In this document: piece by piece, positions 54,330 through 62,463 of the stretch
How positions within the stretch are numbered: position 1 is the stretch's first letter
Layout: each line of letters starts with the position of its first letter
Assembly: GCF_019331695.1 (NCBI RefSeq)
Contig: NZ_JAHBBI010000001.1
Span: forward strand, 310,001-374,000
From: Bifidobacterium pluvialisilvae
GTDB taxonomy: Bacteria > Actinomycetota > Actinomycetes > Actinomycetales > Bifidobacteriaceae
Length of the DNA stretch: 64,000 nucleotides
Direction of reading: 5' to 3'
The notes under the pieces: model-generated
Told to the model about the DNA's origin: nothing
The model's database searches: none
The model's input: only the letters and a program-made list of their open reading frames with translations
Translations under genes and position numbers: made by a program

Positions 54330-54395
54330 CGATGTTCCCCCTCTGTCGTAATGACGATGCTCTGGCGCGTGGTATGCGACGGCATCATGGAAAAA

Positions 54396-54442
54396 GTGTA
54401 TGCCGGACGATAGATGACATGGAAACGAGTCCCATATATGGG
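54396..54442. promoter_or_regulatory. divergent promoter region with 12-bp palindrome
   Basis: CCCATATATGGG (54431-54442) is a perfect palindrome between the threonine aldolase and the aminotransferase genes. On the minus strand TACACT (54401-54396) could be the aldolase -10, with TTCCAT (54425-54420) as a weak -35, so a regulator at the palindrome would sit just upstream. Confidence 0.35.
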
Positions 54443-54525
54443 GATTTGATGGCTTACCGCATCCGGACGGGTTCTGGCGTTAAGATGCTACCGGAAGCAT
54501 TCTCCTATCAGCAGGGATTCATATC

Positions 54526-55722
54526 ATGAGCCAACAGTCGCCGACGATGTCGATACGTGCCGAACGGTCGGAGCCGTTCCGGGCCATGGCGTTCGGCGCC
54601 AGGGCGGACGAACTCATCGCCCAGGGCCATGACGTGATCAAGCTTGGGCTGGGGGAGCCCGACTTCGGCGCGCCGGCGGCCGTACGCCGTGCCATGGCCG
54701 ATCTCATGGACGGCCGACCGTTGCCGTACACCGCCACGTTCGGCATTCCGCAGCTGCGCGAGGCTATCAGCGGCTTCTACCGCGACCGGCATGGTCTCGA
54801 CGTGGACCCGTCCCGTATCTGCATCACCTGTGGCGGTTCCGAGGGTCTGCTGCTCGCCGCCGCCCTCACCGTGGACCCCGGCGACCGGGTCATCGTCGCC
54901 GATCCGTCCTACCCGTGCAATCGCGAACTGGTGAAGACATTCGGCGGCACCGTGGTCAACGTGCCCACCAGTGCGGCGACACGCTACCACCTCGACCTCG
55001 ATGGCGTCCGACGGCATTGGGACGACGACGTGACCGTCGTGATGATCACGTCGCCGTCCAACCCGACCGGAACCTGCATCCCCTTCGATACGTTGGACGA
55101 AGTCTGCGCGTATGCGCGCGACCACGGCGCGTGGCGCGTCGTGGACGAGACCTATCTCGACCTGGCCGACGTCGACGCCGACGGGAACACCACCATACGC
55201 TCCGTACTGGCCTGCGACCCCGACGCCATCACCGTCAACAGCTTCTCCAAATACTTCGGCATGACCGGATGGCGGCTCGGCTGGATGGTGTTGCCCGAAC
55301 CGCTGCTGCAGGCGGCCGACAATCTGGCCATGAACTATCTGCTGTGCGCGCCGACGCCGGTGCAGTATGCGGCGGTACGGTGCTTCACGCCGGAATCGTA
55401 TGAGGAATGCGATGCCCGGCGCCGTGAGTTCCTGGCCAGGCGGCAGATCGTGATCGAGGGGCTGGAGCGCATCGGCCTGCCTTTGGAGGTGCGGCCCACG
55501 GGTGCGTTCTACGTGTATTTCGACATCAGCTCCACCGGGCTGGATTCGTGGACGTTCTGCGAGCGGTTGCTGGACGAGCGGTACGTGGCGCTTACGCCGG
55601 GGCGGGATTTCGCCGTCGCCACCGCGGACACGCATGTACGGCTCTCCTATGCGGCGTCCCGCGAGTCCCTGCGAGAGGGCCTGCGCCGTGTGGGGGAGTT
55701 CTGCGAATCCGCGCGTCCATGA
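54526..55722 (+). CDS. class I/II pyridoxal-phosphate aminotransferase
   Basis: A 398-residue fold-type I aminotransferase similar to aspartate or aromatic aminotransferases of the AspC/AspB subgroup. It carries GLGEPDFGAP, the cofactor-site segments CGGSEGLLLAAAL and SPSNPTGTC, Asp-Glu in VVDETYLD, and the Schiff-base Lys242 in NSFSKYFGMTGWRLGW. The final Arg for the substrate carboxylate is in THVRLSYAAS. A hydroxyacid dehydrogenase gene follows 86 nt later. The two could act on a shared 2-oxo acid, but this is a guess. Confidence 0.88.
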   Translation: MSQQSPTMSIRAERSEPFRAMAFGARADELIAQGHDVIKLGLGEPDFGAPAAVRRAMADLMDGRPLPYTATFGIPQLREAISGFYRDRHGLDVDPSRICITCGGSEGLLLAAALTVDPGDRVIVADPSYPCNRELVKTFGGTVVNVPTSAATRYHLDLDGVRRHWDDDVTVVMITSPSNPTGTCIPFDTLDEVCAYARDHGAWRVVDETYLDLADVDADGNTTIRSVLACDPDAITVNSFSKYFGMTGWRLGWMVLPEPLLQAADNLAMNYLLCAPTPVQYAAVRCFTPESYEECDARRREFLARRQIVIEGLERIGLPLEVRPTGAFYVYFDISSTGLDSWTFCERLLDERYVALTPGRDFAVATADTHVRLSYAASRESLREGLRRVGEFCESARP

Positions 55723-55808
55723 GCCATGCGTCATAATCCGTGCCATATCGGCTCCTCCGATATGCGCCATTGCAGTACGAACCGCCATCAATGGAAGGGG
55801 AAACGACA

Positions 55809-56792
55809 ATGAACGATGTCCCGACATCCGACCGACTGATAGTCAACTGCCTGCCGCTCACCGCCGATGAACGTCGGCGTTTTGTGGAGGCCGCTGCGGG
55901 GGTGAGGCAGGAATTCGTGGGAGACGACTCCCTGCGTGGCCAGATGGCGTGGCCGGCTGGCGTCCCCGAAGGCATGCGCCCCCATGCCACGGCGGTCATA
56001 GGCAACGTGCCCGCCGACAGCATGGGCGACTATCCGCGTCTGGAATGGCTGCAGACGTGGAGCGCAGGCGTCGACAGGTATCTTGTGCCCGGCGTACTCG
56101 GCGATACGGTGCGGGTGACGAACGCGACCGGGGCCTACGGTCAGAGCGTGGCCGAGCATCTGTTCGCCATGATGTGGTCGTTGATGAAGAACCTGCCGCA
56201 GTACCGCGACAACCAGCGCATGCACGAGTGGAGGGACGCCGGTCCGGCGATGTCTCCCAAAGGCATGACCGTGGTGGTCGTCGGCACCGGCGACATCGGG
56301 TCCACGTTCGCCACGATGGTCAAGGGCGTGGGGGCCCGCACCCTTGGCGTGCGCCGTGATCCGAACAAGCCGGCCGCGGGCATCGACTCCATGTTCGGGT
56401 TCGACGCGCTCGACGTGCTGCTCACCAAGGCCGACGTGGTCGCCATCACCGTGCCGTCCTCGCCGAGGACGCATCATCTCTTCGATGCCCACCGGTTCGC
56501 GCTGCTCAAGCCGGACGCCATCGTGCTGAACGCCGGCCGCGGCGACGTCATCGACACGACGGCGCTGCATGACGCCATGGGCGGGCTCAGGGGCGTGGGA
56601 CTGGATGTCACGGAGCCCGAGCCGTTGCCGGCAGACGACCCGCTCTGGGACGAGCCACGATGCCTGATCACCCCGCATGTGGCCGGCGGCAACCATCTCG
56701 ACGTCACCGTGAGACGCATCATCGAGATCGCACTGGACAACGTGGCCAACTATGCGCAGGGGCGACCCCTGCATAATCTCGTGCGGCGCTGA
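55809..56792 (+). CDS. NAD-dependent D-2-hydroxyacid dehydrogenase
   Basis: A 327-residue oxidoreductase of the D-isomer-specific 2-hydroxyacid dehydrogenase family that interconverts a 2-oxo acid and a D-2-hydroxy acid. The nucleotide-binding motif is VVVVGTGDIGSTFA. The catalytic Arg is in LNAGRGDVID, the Glu in LDVTEPEPLP and the His in LITPHVAGGNHL. GGAAGGGG precedes the ATG. The in-frame upstream codons to 55740 are unsupported. The exact substrate is unclear. A strong terminator follows. Confidence 0.85.
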   Translation: MNDVPTSDRLIVNCLPLTADERRRFVEAAAGVRQEFVGDDSLRGQMAWPAGVPEGMRPHATAVIGNVPADSMGDYPRLEWLQTWSAGVDRYLVPGVLGDTVRVTNATGAYGQSVAEHLFAMMWSLMKNLPQYRDNQRMHEWRDAGPAMSPKGMTVVVVGTGDIGSTFATMVKGVGARTLGVRRDPNKPAAGIDSMFGFDALDVLLTKADVVAITVPSSPRTHHLFDAHRFALLKPDAIVLNAGRGDVIDTTALHDAMGGLRGVGLDVTEPEPLPADDPLWDEPRCLITPHVAGGNHLDVTVRRIIEIALDNVANYAQGRPLHNLVRR

Positions 56793-56807
56793 TCTGACGC
56801 CCGGAGA

Positions 56808-56852
56808 CGAAGGACGGCCCCGCGGACGATGAATCCGCGGGGCCGTCCTTCG
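56808..56852. terminator. bidirectional terminator between the dehydrogenase and metI
   Basis: A perfect 19-bp stem (CGAAGGACGGCCCCGCGGA and its complement) with a 7-nt loop, 15 nt after the dehydrogenase and 46 nt after metI on the other strand. No U tract is present. Confidence 0.8.
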
Positions 56853-56898
56853 TCGTGACGGGCCGTCGTCGCCGGACCGTCATCGGGAATGATGCATG

Positions 56899-57579
56899 TC
56901 AGCGTGAATGGTGGTCGATGCGACGCGCCAGCACGTTGCCGAGGCTCTGGAAGATCTGCACCAGGATCACGCAGAGCACCACGGAGACGACCATGACGTC
57001 GTACTGGTAGCGCTGGTAGCCGTATCGGATGGCGATGTCGCCCAGACCGCCGGCGCCCACGGTTCCCGCCATGGCCGAGTAGCCGAACAGGTTGATGAAC
57101 GTGATGGCCGCGCCGCGGACCAGCGACGGCAGGCTTTCGAACAGCAGCACTTTGGTGACGACCTGCCAGGTGCTGGCGCCGAAGCTTTGCGCCGCCTCGA
57201 TAAGACCATCGTCCACTTCGGCCAGCGACTGTTCGACCATACGCCCGACGAACGGTGCCGCAGAGACGATCAGCGGCGGGATCGCGCCGGCGACGCCCAG
57301 CGACGTGCCCATGAGCAGACGCGTAAGCGGAATCATCGCGACCAGCAGGATGATGAAGGGGATGGAACGTCCGATGTTGACGATCCACCCCAGCACCGTG
57401 TGCAGGACGCGATTCGGCCTGAGGGCGCCGGGGCCGCTGATGGTCAGCAGCACGCCGACCGGTATGCCGATGACATAGGCGACCAACGTGGAGACGATGG
57501 TCATGACCAGAGTCTCCCAGGTGCCGTCCAGCAGTAGTTCGCCGTATTCGTTGATGAACTCCTGAATCACCGCGGTCAT
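56899..57579 (-). CDS. metI: methionine ABC transporter permease
   Basis: A 226-residue permease of the MetI family with five membrane segments. The EAA loop is DDGLIEAAQSFGASTWQVVTKV. The first segment follows GTWETLVMTIVSTLVAYVIG, and the family-typical SAMAGTVGAGGLGDIAIRYG lies near the last helix. It forms the homodimeric channel of the MetNIQ uptake system. The metN stop lies one base upstream of its start. Confidence 0.9.
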   Translation of the reverse strand: MTAVIQEFINEYGELLLDGTWETLVMTIVSTLVAYVIGIPVGVLLTISGPGALRPNRVLHTVLGWIVNIGRSIPFIILLVAMIPLTRLLMGTSLGVAGAIPPLIVSAAPFVGRMVEQSLAEVDDGLIEAAQSFGASTWQVVTKVLLFESLPSLVRGAAITFINLFGYSAMAGTVGAGGLGDIAIRYGYQRYQYDVMVVSVVLCVILVQIFQSLGNVLARRIDHHSR

Positions 57580-57580
57580 G

Positions 57581-58390
57581 TCACTTCACCTCGCTGTTCT
57601 TCGTGTCGGACCGTCCCGTCCCGTCGGCTTCATCGGCCCGCCGCGTGTTCTGCGCATTGGCGCTGGCGATGAGGGCCTTGAGGATGTCGCTCTGCGGGTT
57701 GGCGAACAATGCCTCGGTCTCGCCTTCCTCGACGATGCGTCCGCCGTCGATCATGGCGACGCGGTCGCAGATGCTGCGCGCCACCGACAACGAATGCGTG
57801 ATGACGACCATGGTCACGTCCATCTCGCGGTTGATGCGGCGCAGCAGGTCGAGGATCTGCACGGTCGTCGTCGAGTCGAGGGCGCTGGTCGCCTCGTCGC
57901 ACAGCATGATGGAGGGGTTGTTCGCCAGCGCGCGGGCGATGGCCACACGCTGCTGCTGGCCTCCCGAAAGCTGGCTGGGGTAGCGGTCGCCGTAGCCGGC
58001 GAGCCCCACCATGTCGAGGAGCTTCTCCGCGCGGGCCGTGCGTTCGGCCTTGGCCACGTGGTTGAGCTCCAGCGGGAAGGTGATGTTGCGCAGCACGGTG
58101 CGCTGCTGGAACAGGCTGAAGTTCTGGAAGATCATGCCGATGGAGGAGCGAAGCTCGGCGAGACGCGCGCCGGAGGCGTCGGTCACGTCCTTGCCGTCGA
58201 TGACGACCTTGCCCTTCGTGGGGCGTTCCAGCAGGTTGATGCAGCGCACGAGGGTGGATTTGCCGGCGCCGGACGAGCCGAGGATGCCGAAGACCTCGCC
58301 CTTGCGGATGTCGAGGTTGATGTCGTGCAGCACCTCGTGCGCCTCACGGCCCTCGCCGTAGCTTTTATGAAGATGTTCGAATTGAATCAT
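57581..58390 (-). CDS. metN: methionine ABC transporter ATPase lacking the NIL domain
   Basis: A 269-residue ABC ATPase of the MetN type. Walker A is GSSGAGKSTLVRCINLLERP, Q-loop MIFQNFSLF, signature [17 protein letters not shown], Walker B IMLCDEATSALD and H-loop VITHSLSVA. Usual MetN proteins run to about 340 residues and end with the ACT-like NIL domain that binds methionine and shuts off transport. Here the protein stops after a short hydrophilic tail (SANAQNTRRADEADG), so that control is absent. ATG 58390 and the in-frame ATG 58405 are both possible starts. metQ lies upstream. Confidence 0.9.
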   Translation of the reverse strand: MIQFEHLHKSYGEGREAHEVLHDINLDIRKGEVFGILGSSGAGKSTLVRCINLLERPTKGKVVIDGKDVTDASGARLAELRSSIGMIFQNFSLFQQRTVLRNITFPLELNHVAKAERTARAEKLLDMVGLAGYGDRYPSQLSGGQQQRVAIARALANNPSIMLCDEATSALDSTTTVQILDLLRRINREMDVTMVVITHSLSVARSICDRVAMIDGGRIVEEGETEALFANPQSDILKALIASANAQNTRRADEADGTGRSDTKNSEVK

Positions 58391-58502
58391 GGTGTTCCGA
58401 TGCATCGAAAAAACAGTATGGATAAGACGGCGATGCCGCCCTTCCCGGCGGGGAATGGGCGGCATCACCACATGCGTTGTGTATGGTATCGGACGGCGTC
58501 GA

Positions 58503-59345
58503 TTAGAACACGGGGACGACGGCGCCCTTGTAGTTCTTGTTGATGTAGTCCTTGACCTCGCTGGACGTCAGGGCCTTCTTGAGCTCCTTCGTCTTGGCGG
58601 TGTTCTCGTTGCCCTGCTTGACGACGAGGATGTTCGCGTACGTCTTGGCGGCCAGGCCGTCGGCCTTCTCGATGGTCAGGGCGTCCTTCTCGGGGTTGAA
58701 CTTCGCCTGGATGGCGTAGTTGCCGTTCAGAGCCGCGATGTCGACGTCCTGGAGCACGGTCGGCACCACGGCGGCCTCAAGCTCCTTGAACTGCAGGTTC
58801 TTCGGGTTGCTGGTGATGTCCTTCGGCGTGGCGTTGATGTCCTTCGGATCCTTGAGCTTGATAAGGCCGGCGTCCTGCAGCAGCAGGAGGGCGCGGGCCT
58901 CGTTCGTCGCATCGTTCGGCACCGCCACCGTGGCGCCGTTGGACAGCTTGTCAAGCGACTTCGTCTTGCCCGGATACAGGCCGAACGGCTCGAAATGCAC
59001 CGCGGCCACCGACACCAGATGCGTGCCCTTCTCCTTGTTGAAGTCGTCGAGATACGGCTTGTGCTGGAAGTAGTTGGCGTCGACCTCGCCCTCCTCGGTG
59101 GCGGTGTTCGGCTGCACGTAGTCGGTGAACTCCTTCACCTCGAGCTTGTATCCGTCCTTCTCCACCAGCGGCTTGACCGCGTTGTTGAGGATTTCGGCGT
59201 GCGGGGTCGGGCTGGCGGCCACCACGATGGTCTTGTCGTCGGAGGAGCCCGACGAGCCGGTGGAGCTGCCGCATCCGCTCAGCGCCAGCGCGGCGACGGT
59301 CGTGACGGCCAATGCCGCGCTCACGATGCCCTTGCGATTGATCAT
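58503..59345 (-). CDS. metQ: methionine ABC transporter substrate-binding lipoprotein
   Basis: A 280-residue lipoprotein of the NlpA/MetQ family that binds methionine outside the cell. The signal peptide ends with lipobox LSGC (Cys25), then a Ser/Gly linker. The mature part has TIVVAASPTPHAEILNN, DYVQPNTATEEGEVDANYFQ and HKPYLDDFN, the conserved ligand-site region. AGAGGA lies seven nt before the ATG. metN begins 112 nt downstream, so metQ-metN-metI is probably one transcript. No SAM riboswitch is visible upstream. Confidence 0.92.
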   Translation of the reverse strand: MINRKGIVSAALAVTTVAALALSGCGSSTGSSGSSDDKTIVVAASPTPHAEILNNAVKPLVEKDGYKLEVKEFTDYVQPNTATEEGEVDANYFQHKPYLDDFNKEKGTHLVSVAAVHFEPFGLYPGKTKSLDKLSNGATVAVPNDATNEARALLLLQDAGLIKLKDPKDINATPKDITSNPKNLQFKELEAAVVPTVLQDVDIAALNGNYAIQAKFNPEKDALTIEKADGLAAKTYANILVVKQGNENTAKTKELKKALTSSEVKDYINKNYKGAVVPVF

Positions 59346-59477
59346 GATCTGTCCTCTCTTCATGACGTCCCTGTGAACGGACCCCACTATAAGGGAAAAC
59401 CATACGGAACACGGCACGGTCATAATCGAAATAATTTATAGGCTGCATTCGCAGGCGGAATACAGGCGGAATGCAAA

Positions 59478-59515
59478 GGGGCCCGCAAGCGCGGTATACG
59501 CGCATGCGGGCCCTT
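59478..59515 (-). terminator. terminator of the cyclophilin gene
   Basis: GGGCCCGCA and TGCGGGCCC form a 9-bp stem, with an inner weaker pairing GCGCG/CGCGC, followed by TTTGC on the minus strand, 26 nt after the cyclophilin stop. Confidence 0.7.
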
Positions 59516-59540
59516 AGGGGAAACGACGTCCGACGGCGTC

Positions 59541-60077
59541 CTACAGGATTTCGATGGTCTCGATGATCACGGGGTCGAGCGGCTTGTCGCCACGGTCGGT
59601 TGGCACGGCGTCGAGCTTGTCGACCACGGCCTTCGACTCGTCATCGGCGACTTCGCCGAAGATGGTGTGATGGCCGTCCAGCCACGGGGTCGGCACGGTG
59701 GTGATGAAGAACTGCGAGCCGTTCGTGCCGTGGGGCAGGCCGTCGGCGCCGCGACGCAGACCGGCATTCGCCATGGCCAGCAGATATGGACGATCGAACT
59801 TCAGCGAAGGGTCGATCTCGTCGTCAAAGGTGTAGCCGGGGCCGCCGGTACCGGTGCCGAGAGGGCAGCCTCCCTGGATCATGAAGTCCTTGATGATGCG
59901 GTGGAACGACAGGCCGTTGTAGAACTTCTCGTGCGAGCTCTGGCCGGTGAACGGGTCGAGCCACTCCTTGTCGCCCGTGGCGAGGCCGACGAAGTTCGCG
60001 ACGGTCTTCGGCGTCTGGTCGTCGAACAGGTTGAGGCGGATGTCGCCTTCCGAGGTATGCATGATTGATGTAGTCAT
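59541..60077 (-). CDS. ppiA: peptidyl-prolyl cis-trans isomerase, cyclophilin type
   Basis: A 178-residue cytosolic cyclophilin that speeds proline isomerisation in folding proteins. The catalytic core is intact: [21 protein letters not shown] (with the active Arg), [51 protein letters not shown]. No signal peptide is present. No clear ribosome-binding site precedes the ATG at 60077. An in-frame ATG at 60062 would remove the first five residues. The frame continues upstream into unsupported sequence to 60515. It is divergent from nadE. Confidence 0.9.
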   Translation of the reverse strand: MTTSIMHTSEGDIRLNLFDDQTPKTVANFVGLATGDKEWLDPFTGQSSHEKFYNGLSFHRIIKDFMIQGGCPLGTGTGGPGYTFDDEIDPSLKFDRPYLLAMANAGLRRGADGLPHGTNGSQFFITTVPTPWLDGHHTIFGEVADDESKAVVDKLDAVPTDRGDKPLDPVIIETIEIL

Positions 60078-60183
60078 ACAGCATAGTCTCGCATGGATGC
60101 CAGACCGCCATGCCTGACCGGCATGCCGGACGCGTTCCCGTTCGACACCGCCGTGCGGATGCCGTGATCGGACACCGACGCGA

Positions 60184-60189
60184 CATAAT
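60184..60189 (+). promoter_or_regulatory. -10 element of nadE
   Basis: CATAAT, 29 nt before the nadE ATG. The best -35 region (GCCGTG/GTGATC around 60161-60169) is poor. Confidence 0.35.
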
Positions 60190-60218
60190 ATGAACACGAA
60201 ACCGATCGAACAGGAGCC

Positions 60219-61922
60219 ATGACTATGAACACCGAGGAAATACGCTTCGCGCTCGCCCAGATCGACACCTGCGTCGGCGACCTTGACGGCAACGCGGCCA
60301 AGATCATGGAATACTCGCGCAGGGCGGCGGGGGACGGCGCCGACGTGGTCGTGTTCCCCGAGATGACGCTCACCGGATATCCCATCGAGGACCTCGCCTT
60401 CCGCGCCACCTTCCGCAAGGCCGCATGGGACACCGCCGACCGTCTGGCAAAGGACCTTGCCGGGGAGGGGCTCGGCGGCATGTACGTCGTGGTCGGCACC
60501 GTGGGCACCGAACACGGGTCCTCACTGCCACAGAATCGTCTCGTGGTCCTGCACGACGGCGTCGTCTGGGCCGGATACGACAAGCACTTCCTGCCGAACT
60601 ACGGCGTGTTCGACGAGTTCCGCATCTTCAGCCCCGGGTCGAAGTCCGTGGTCCTGGAAGTGAACGGCCGTCGCATCGGCGTGGCCATCTGCGAGGACAT
60701 CTGGCAGGACGGCGGCCCCGTCGCCGAGCTGGCCAAGCGCGACATCGACGTACTGCTCACCATCAACGGATCGCCCTACGAGGAAGGCAAGGGCGACACC
60801 CGCGTGGAACTCGGCGCCCGACGCGCCTCGGAGGTCGGTGCCCCGCTGATCTACCTCAACCAGGTCGGCGGCCAGGACGACCTCGTGTTCGACGGCGGCA
60901 GCTTCGTCATCGCGCCGGACGGCATGCTGCTGGAACGTTCCCCACGGTTCATGGAGGACCTGAGCTACTGGACGCTGCCTGCCGCGGGCGAGCGGCAGCG
61001 GGTCTCCACGCTGGCCGACGAGCTCGACCCCGACGAGGAGGTCTACACGGCCTGCGTCCTCGGGCTCAAGGACTACATGGCCAAGAACGGCTTCACCGGC
61101 GTGGTTCTCGGGCTTTCCGGCGGCATCGACTCCGCTCTGGTGGCGGCCATGGCGGCCGACGCCTGCGGGGGAGGGCACGTCTGGGGCGTCTCCATGCCCA
61201 GCATGTATTCCTCGGACGGGTCCAAGGACGATGCGGCCGACCTCGCCCGCAATCTCGGCGCACACTACGACATCCAGCCGATCGAGCCGTTGTTCAACGC
61301 CTACCAGAGCCAGCTCGCCCTCGACGGCGTGGCCGCCGAGAACCTGCAGGCACGCATCCGCGGCGTCATCGTCATGGCCTACTCCAACTCGAAGGGTCTG
61401 CTCGCGCTGGCCACCGGCAACAAAAGCGAGCTCGCCTGCGGGTATTCCACCATCTACGGCGATGCGGTCGGCGGCTACGCGCCCATCAAGGACCTGCTCA
61501 AGACCCGAGTCTGGCAGCTGGCACGATGGCGTAACGAGGCCGCCAAACGCGGTATCGGCATCAGAGGCCTCGCCGTCGTCGGCAACGAATCCGGATCCCG
61601 CGGCGTGCCTTGTGAAGAGATCATCCCCGTCAACTCCATCATCAAGCCGCCGAGCGCCGAGCTCCGCCCGGGGCAGAAGGATTCCGACTCCCTGCCCGAG
61701 TACGATCTGCTCGACAAAGTGCTCGCCGCATACATCGAACACGCCCACGGCAGGGCCGACCTGCTCGCCGACGGGTTCGACGAGAAGACCGTGGACACGG
61801 TCATGCGACTGGTCGACCGCGCCGAATGGAAACGCCGGCAGTACCCGCTTGGTCCCAAGGTGACGTCTCTGGCGTTCGGACGGGACCGACGTCTACCCAT
61901 CACCAGCCGGTTCCGCGAATAG
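60219..61922 (+). CDS. nadE: glutamine-dependent NAD+ synthetase
   Basis: A 567-residue two-domain enzyme that amidates nicotinic acid adenine dinucleotide to NAD+, the last step of NAD synthesis. The N-terminal nitrilase-like glutaminase domain carries the Glu48-Lys122-Cys158 triad ([22 protein letters not shown]). The C-terminal synthetase domain has the pyrophosphatase loop LSGGIDS (299-305) and [26 protein letters not shown] precedes the ATG at 60219. A second ATG two codons later is also possible. A conserved 60-residue gene follows. Confidence 0.95.
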   Translation: MTMNTEEIRFALAQIDTCVGDLDGNAAKIMEYSRRAAGDGADVVVFPEMTLTGYPIEDLAFRATFRKAAWDTADRLAKDLAGEGLGGMYVVVGTVGTEHGSSLPQNRLVVLHDGVVWAGYDKHFLPNYGVFDEFRIFSPGSKSVVLEVNGRRIGVAICEDIWQDGGPVAELAKRDIDVLLTINGSPYEEGKGDTRVELGARRASEVGAPLIYLNQVGGQDDLVFDGGSFVIAPDGMLLERSPRFMEDLSYWTLPAAGERQRVSTLADELDPDEEVYTACVLGLKDYMAKNGFTGVVLGLSGGIDSALVAAMAADACGGGHVWGVSMPSMYSSDGSKDDAADLARNLGAHYDIQPIEPLFNAYQSQLALDGVAAENLQARIRGVIVMAYSNSKGLLALATGNKSELACGYSTIYGDAVGGYAPIKDLLKTRVWQLARWRNEAAKRGIGIRGLAVVGNESGSRGVPCEEIIPVNSIIKPPSAELRPGQKDSDSLPEYDLLDKVLAAYIEHAHGRADLLADGFDEKTVDTVMRLVDRAEWKRRQYPLGPKVTSLAFGRDRRLPITSRFRE

Positions 61923-62004
61923 CGCCGTCGCCCGCCCGCATGACGTTCCACGCCCATGTGGAGAAACGCAGTCCGTGATATTCCACACAAGGAAAGGATC
62001 TACG

Positions 62005-62187
62005 ATGAACGACAACAAAAAGAAGTGGTATTTCAACACGCGTACCGAGCAGGCCGAACTCGGCCCCAAGTCGCCGATAGGGGAGCGCATGGGGCCATAT
62101 GACACCGAGGAGGACGCGCTCAACGCGTGGAAGATCGTCGAGGAGCGCAACCGCAAGTGGGAGGAGCAGGACAGGGGCTGGCGCTGA
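62005..62187 (+). CDS. conserved 60-residue actinobacterial protein, function unknown
   Basis: A small charged protein with the pattern KKWYFNTRTEQAELGPKSP, then RMGPYDTEEDALNAWKIVEE, and a charged tail EERNRKWEEQDRGWR. It resembles short actinobacterial proteins sometimes listed as SPOR-like (a fold that binds denuded peptidoglycan), though at this length that is uncertain. AAGGAAAGGAT precedes the ATG. It lies 82 nt after nadE and is followed by a strong terminator, so both may share a transcript. Confidence 0.7.
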   Translation: MNDNKKKWYFNTRTEQAELGPKSPIGERMGPYDTEEDALNAWKIVEERNRKWEEQDRGWR

Positions 62188-62202
62188 TTCATGCCCCGGC
62201 CA

Positions 62203-62242
62203 CCGACGCGGCCACGCCGGATCATCGGCGTGGCCGCGTCGG
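62203..62242 (+). terminator. terminator after the 60-residue gene
   Basis: A perfect 17-bp stem (CCGACGCGGCCACGCCG and its complement) with a 6-nt loop, 15 nt after the stop. Weak U content follows. Confidence 0.8.
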
Positions 62243-62290
62243 CGTTTCGCGGGCGTTCGAGGGCCCCGTTTCCGGCCTCGGCGCTCGTAA

Positions 62291-62370
62291 TGTGAACTGG
62301 CTCATACCGGTTGTGTGACGTGGGTCATAAACGTGTCTGAGAGCGTGCTCTAAATGTGAGGAACGTCACG
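62291..62370 (+). promoter_or_regulatory. three TGTGA-N6-TCAYR dyads upstream of pflB
   Basis: TGTGA-actggc-TCATA (62291-62306), TGTGA-cgtggg-TCATA (62314-62329) and TGTGA-ggaacg-TCACG (62355-62370) share the same 16-bp dyad plan. Centres are 23 and 41 bp apart, near whole helical turns. The plan TGTGA-N6-TCACA fits both CRP/FNR-type activators and the redox repressor Rex. A separate AGAGC-GT-GCTCT (62340-62351) palindrome sits between the second and third. Confidence 0.55.
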
Positions 62371-62402
62371 CCCCACAAGCCTTTCGGGGCGGAATCATTG
62401 GC

Positions 62403-62408
62403 TAGAAT
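62403..62408 (+). promoter_or_regulatory. probable -10 of pflB
   Basis: TAGAAT, with only a poor -35 (TTTCGG, 62382-62387), giving an untranslated leader of about 50 nt. The weak -35 is consistent with dependence on an activator. Confidence 0.4.
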
Positions 62409-62463
62409 AAAAACTGACATCGGGCGATGATGCAGCCGATGCAATCCTCAACAAGGAGCGAAT

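Noticed and set aside
59346-59480. A SAM riboswitch or other methionine riboswitch before metQ
   Set aside because: No conserved SAM-I or SAM-II core was seen. There is only a short GTCC/GGAC dyad and weak promoter-like elements.
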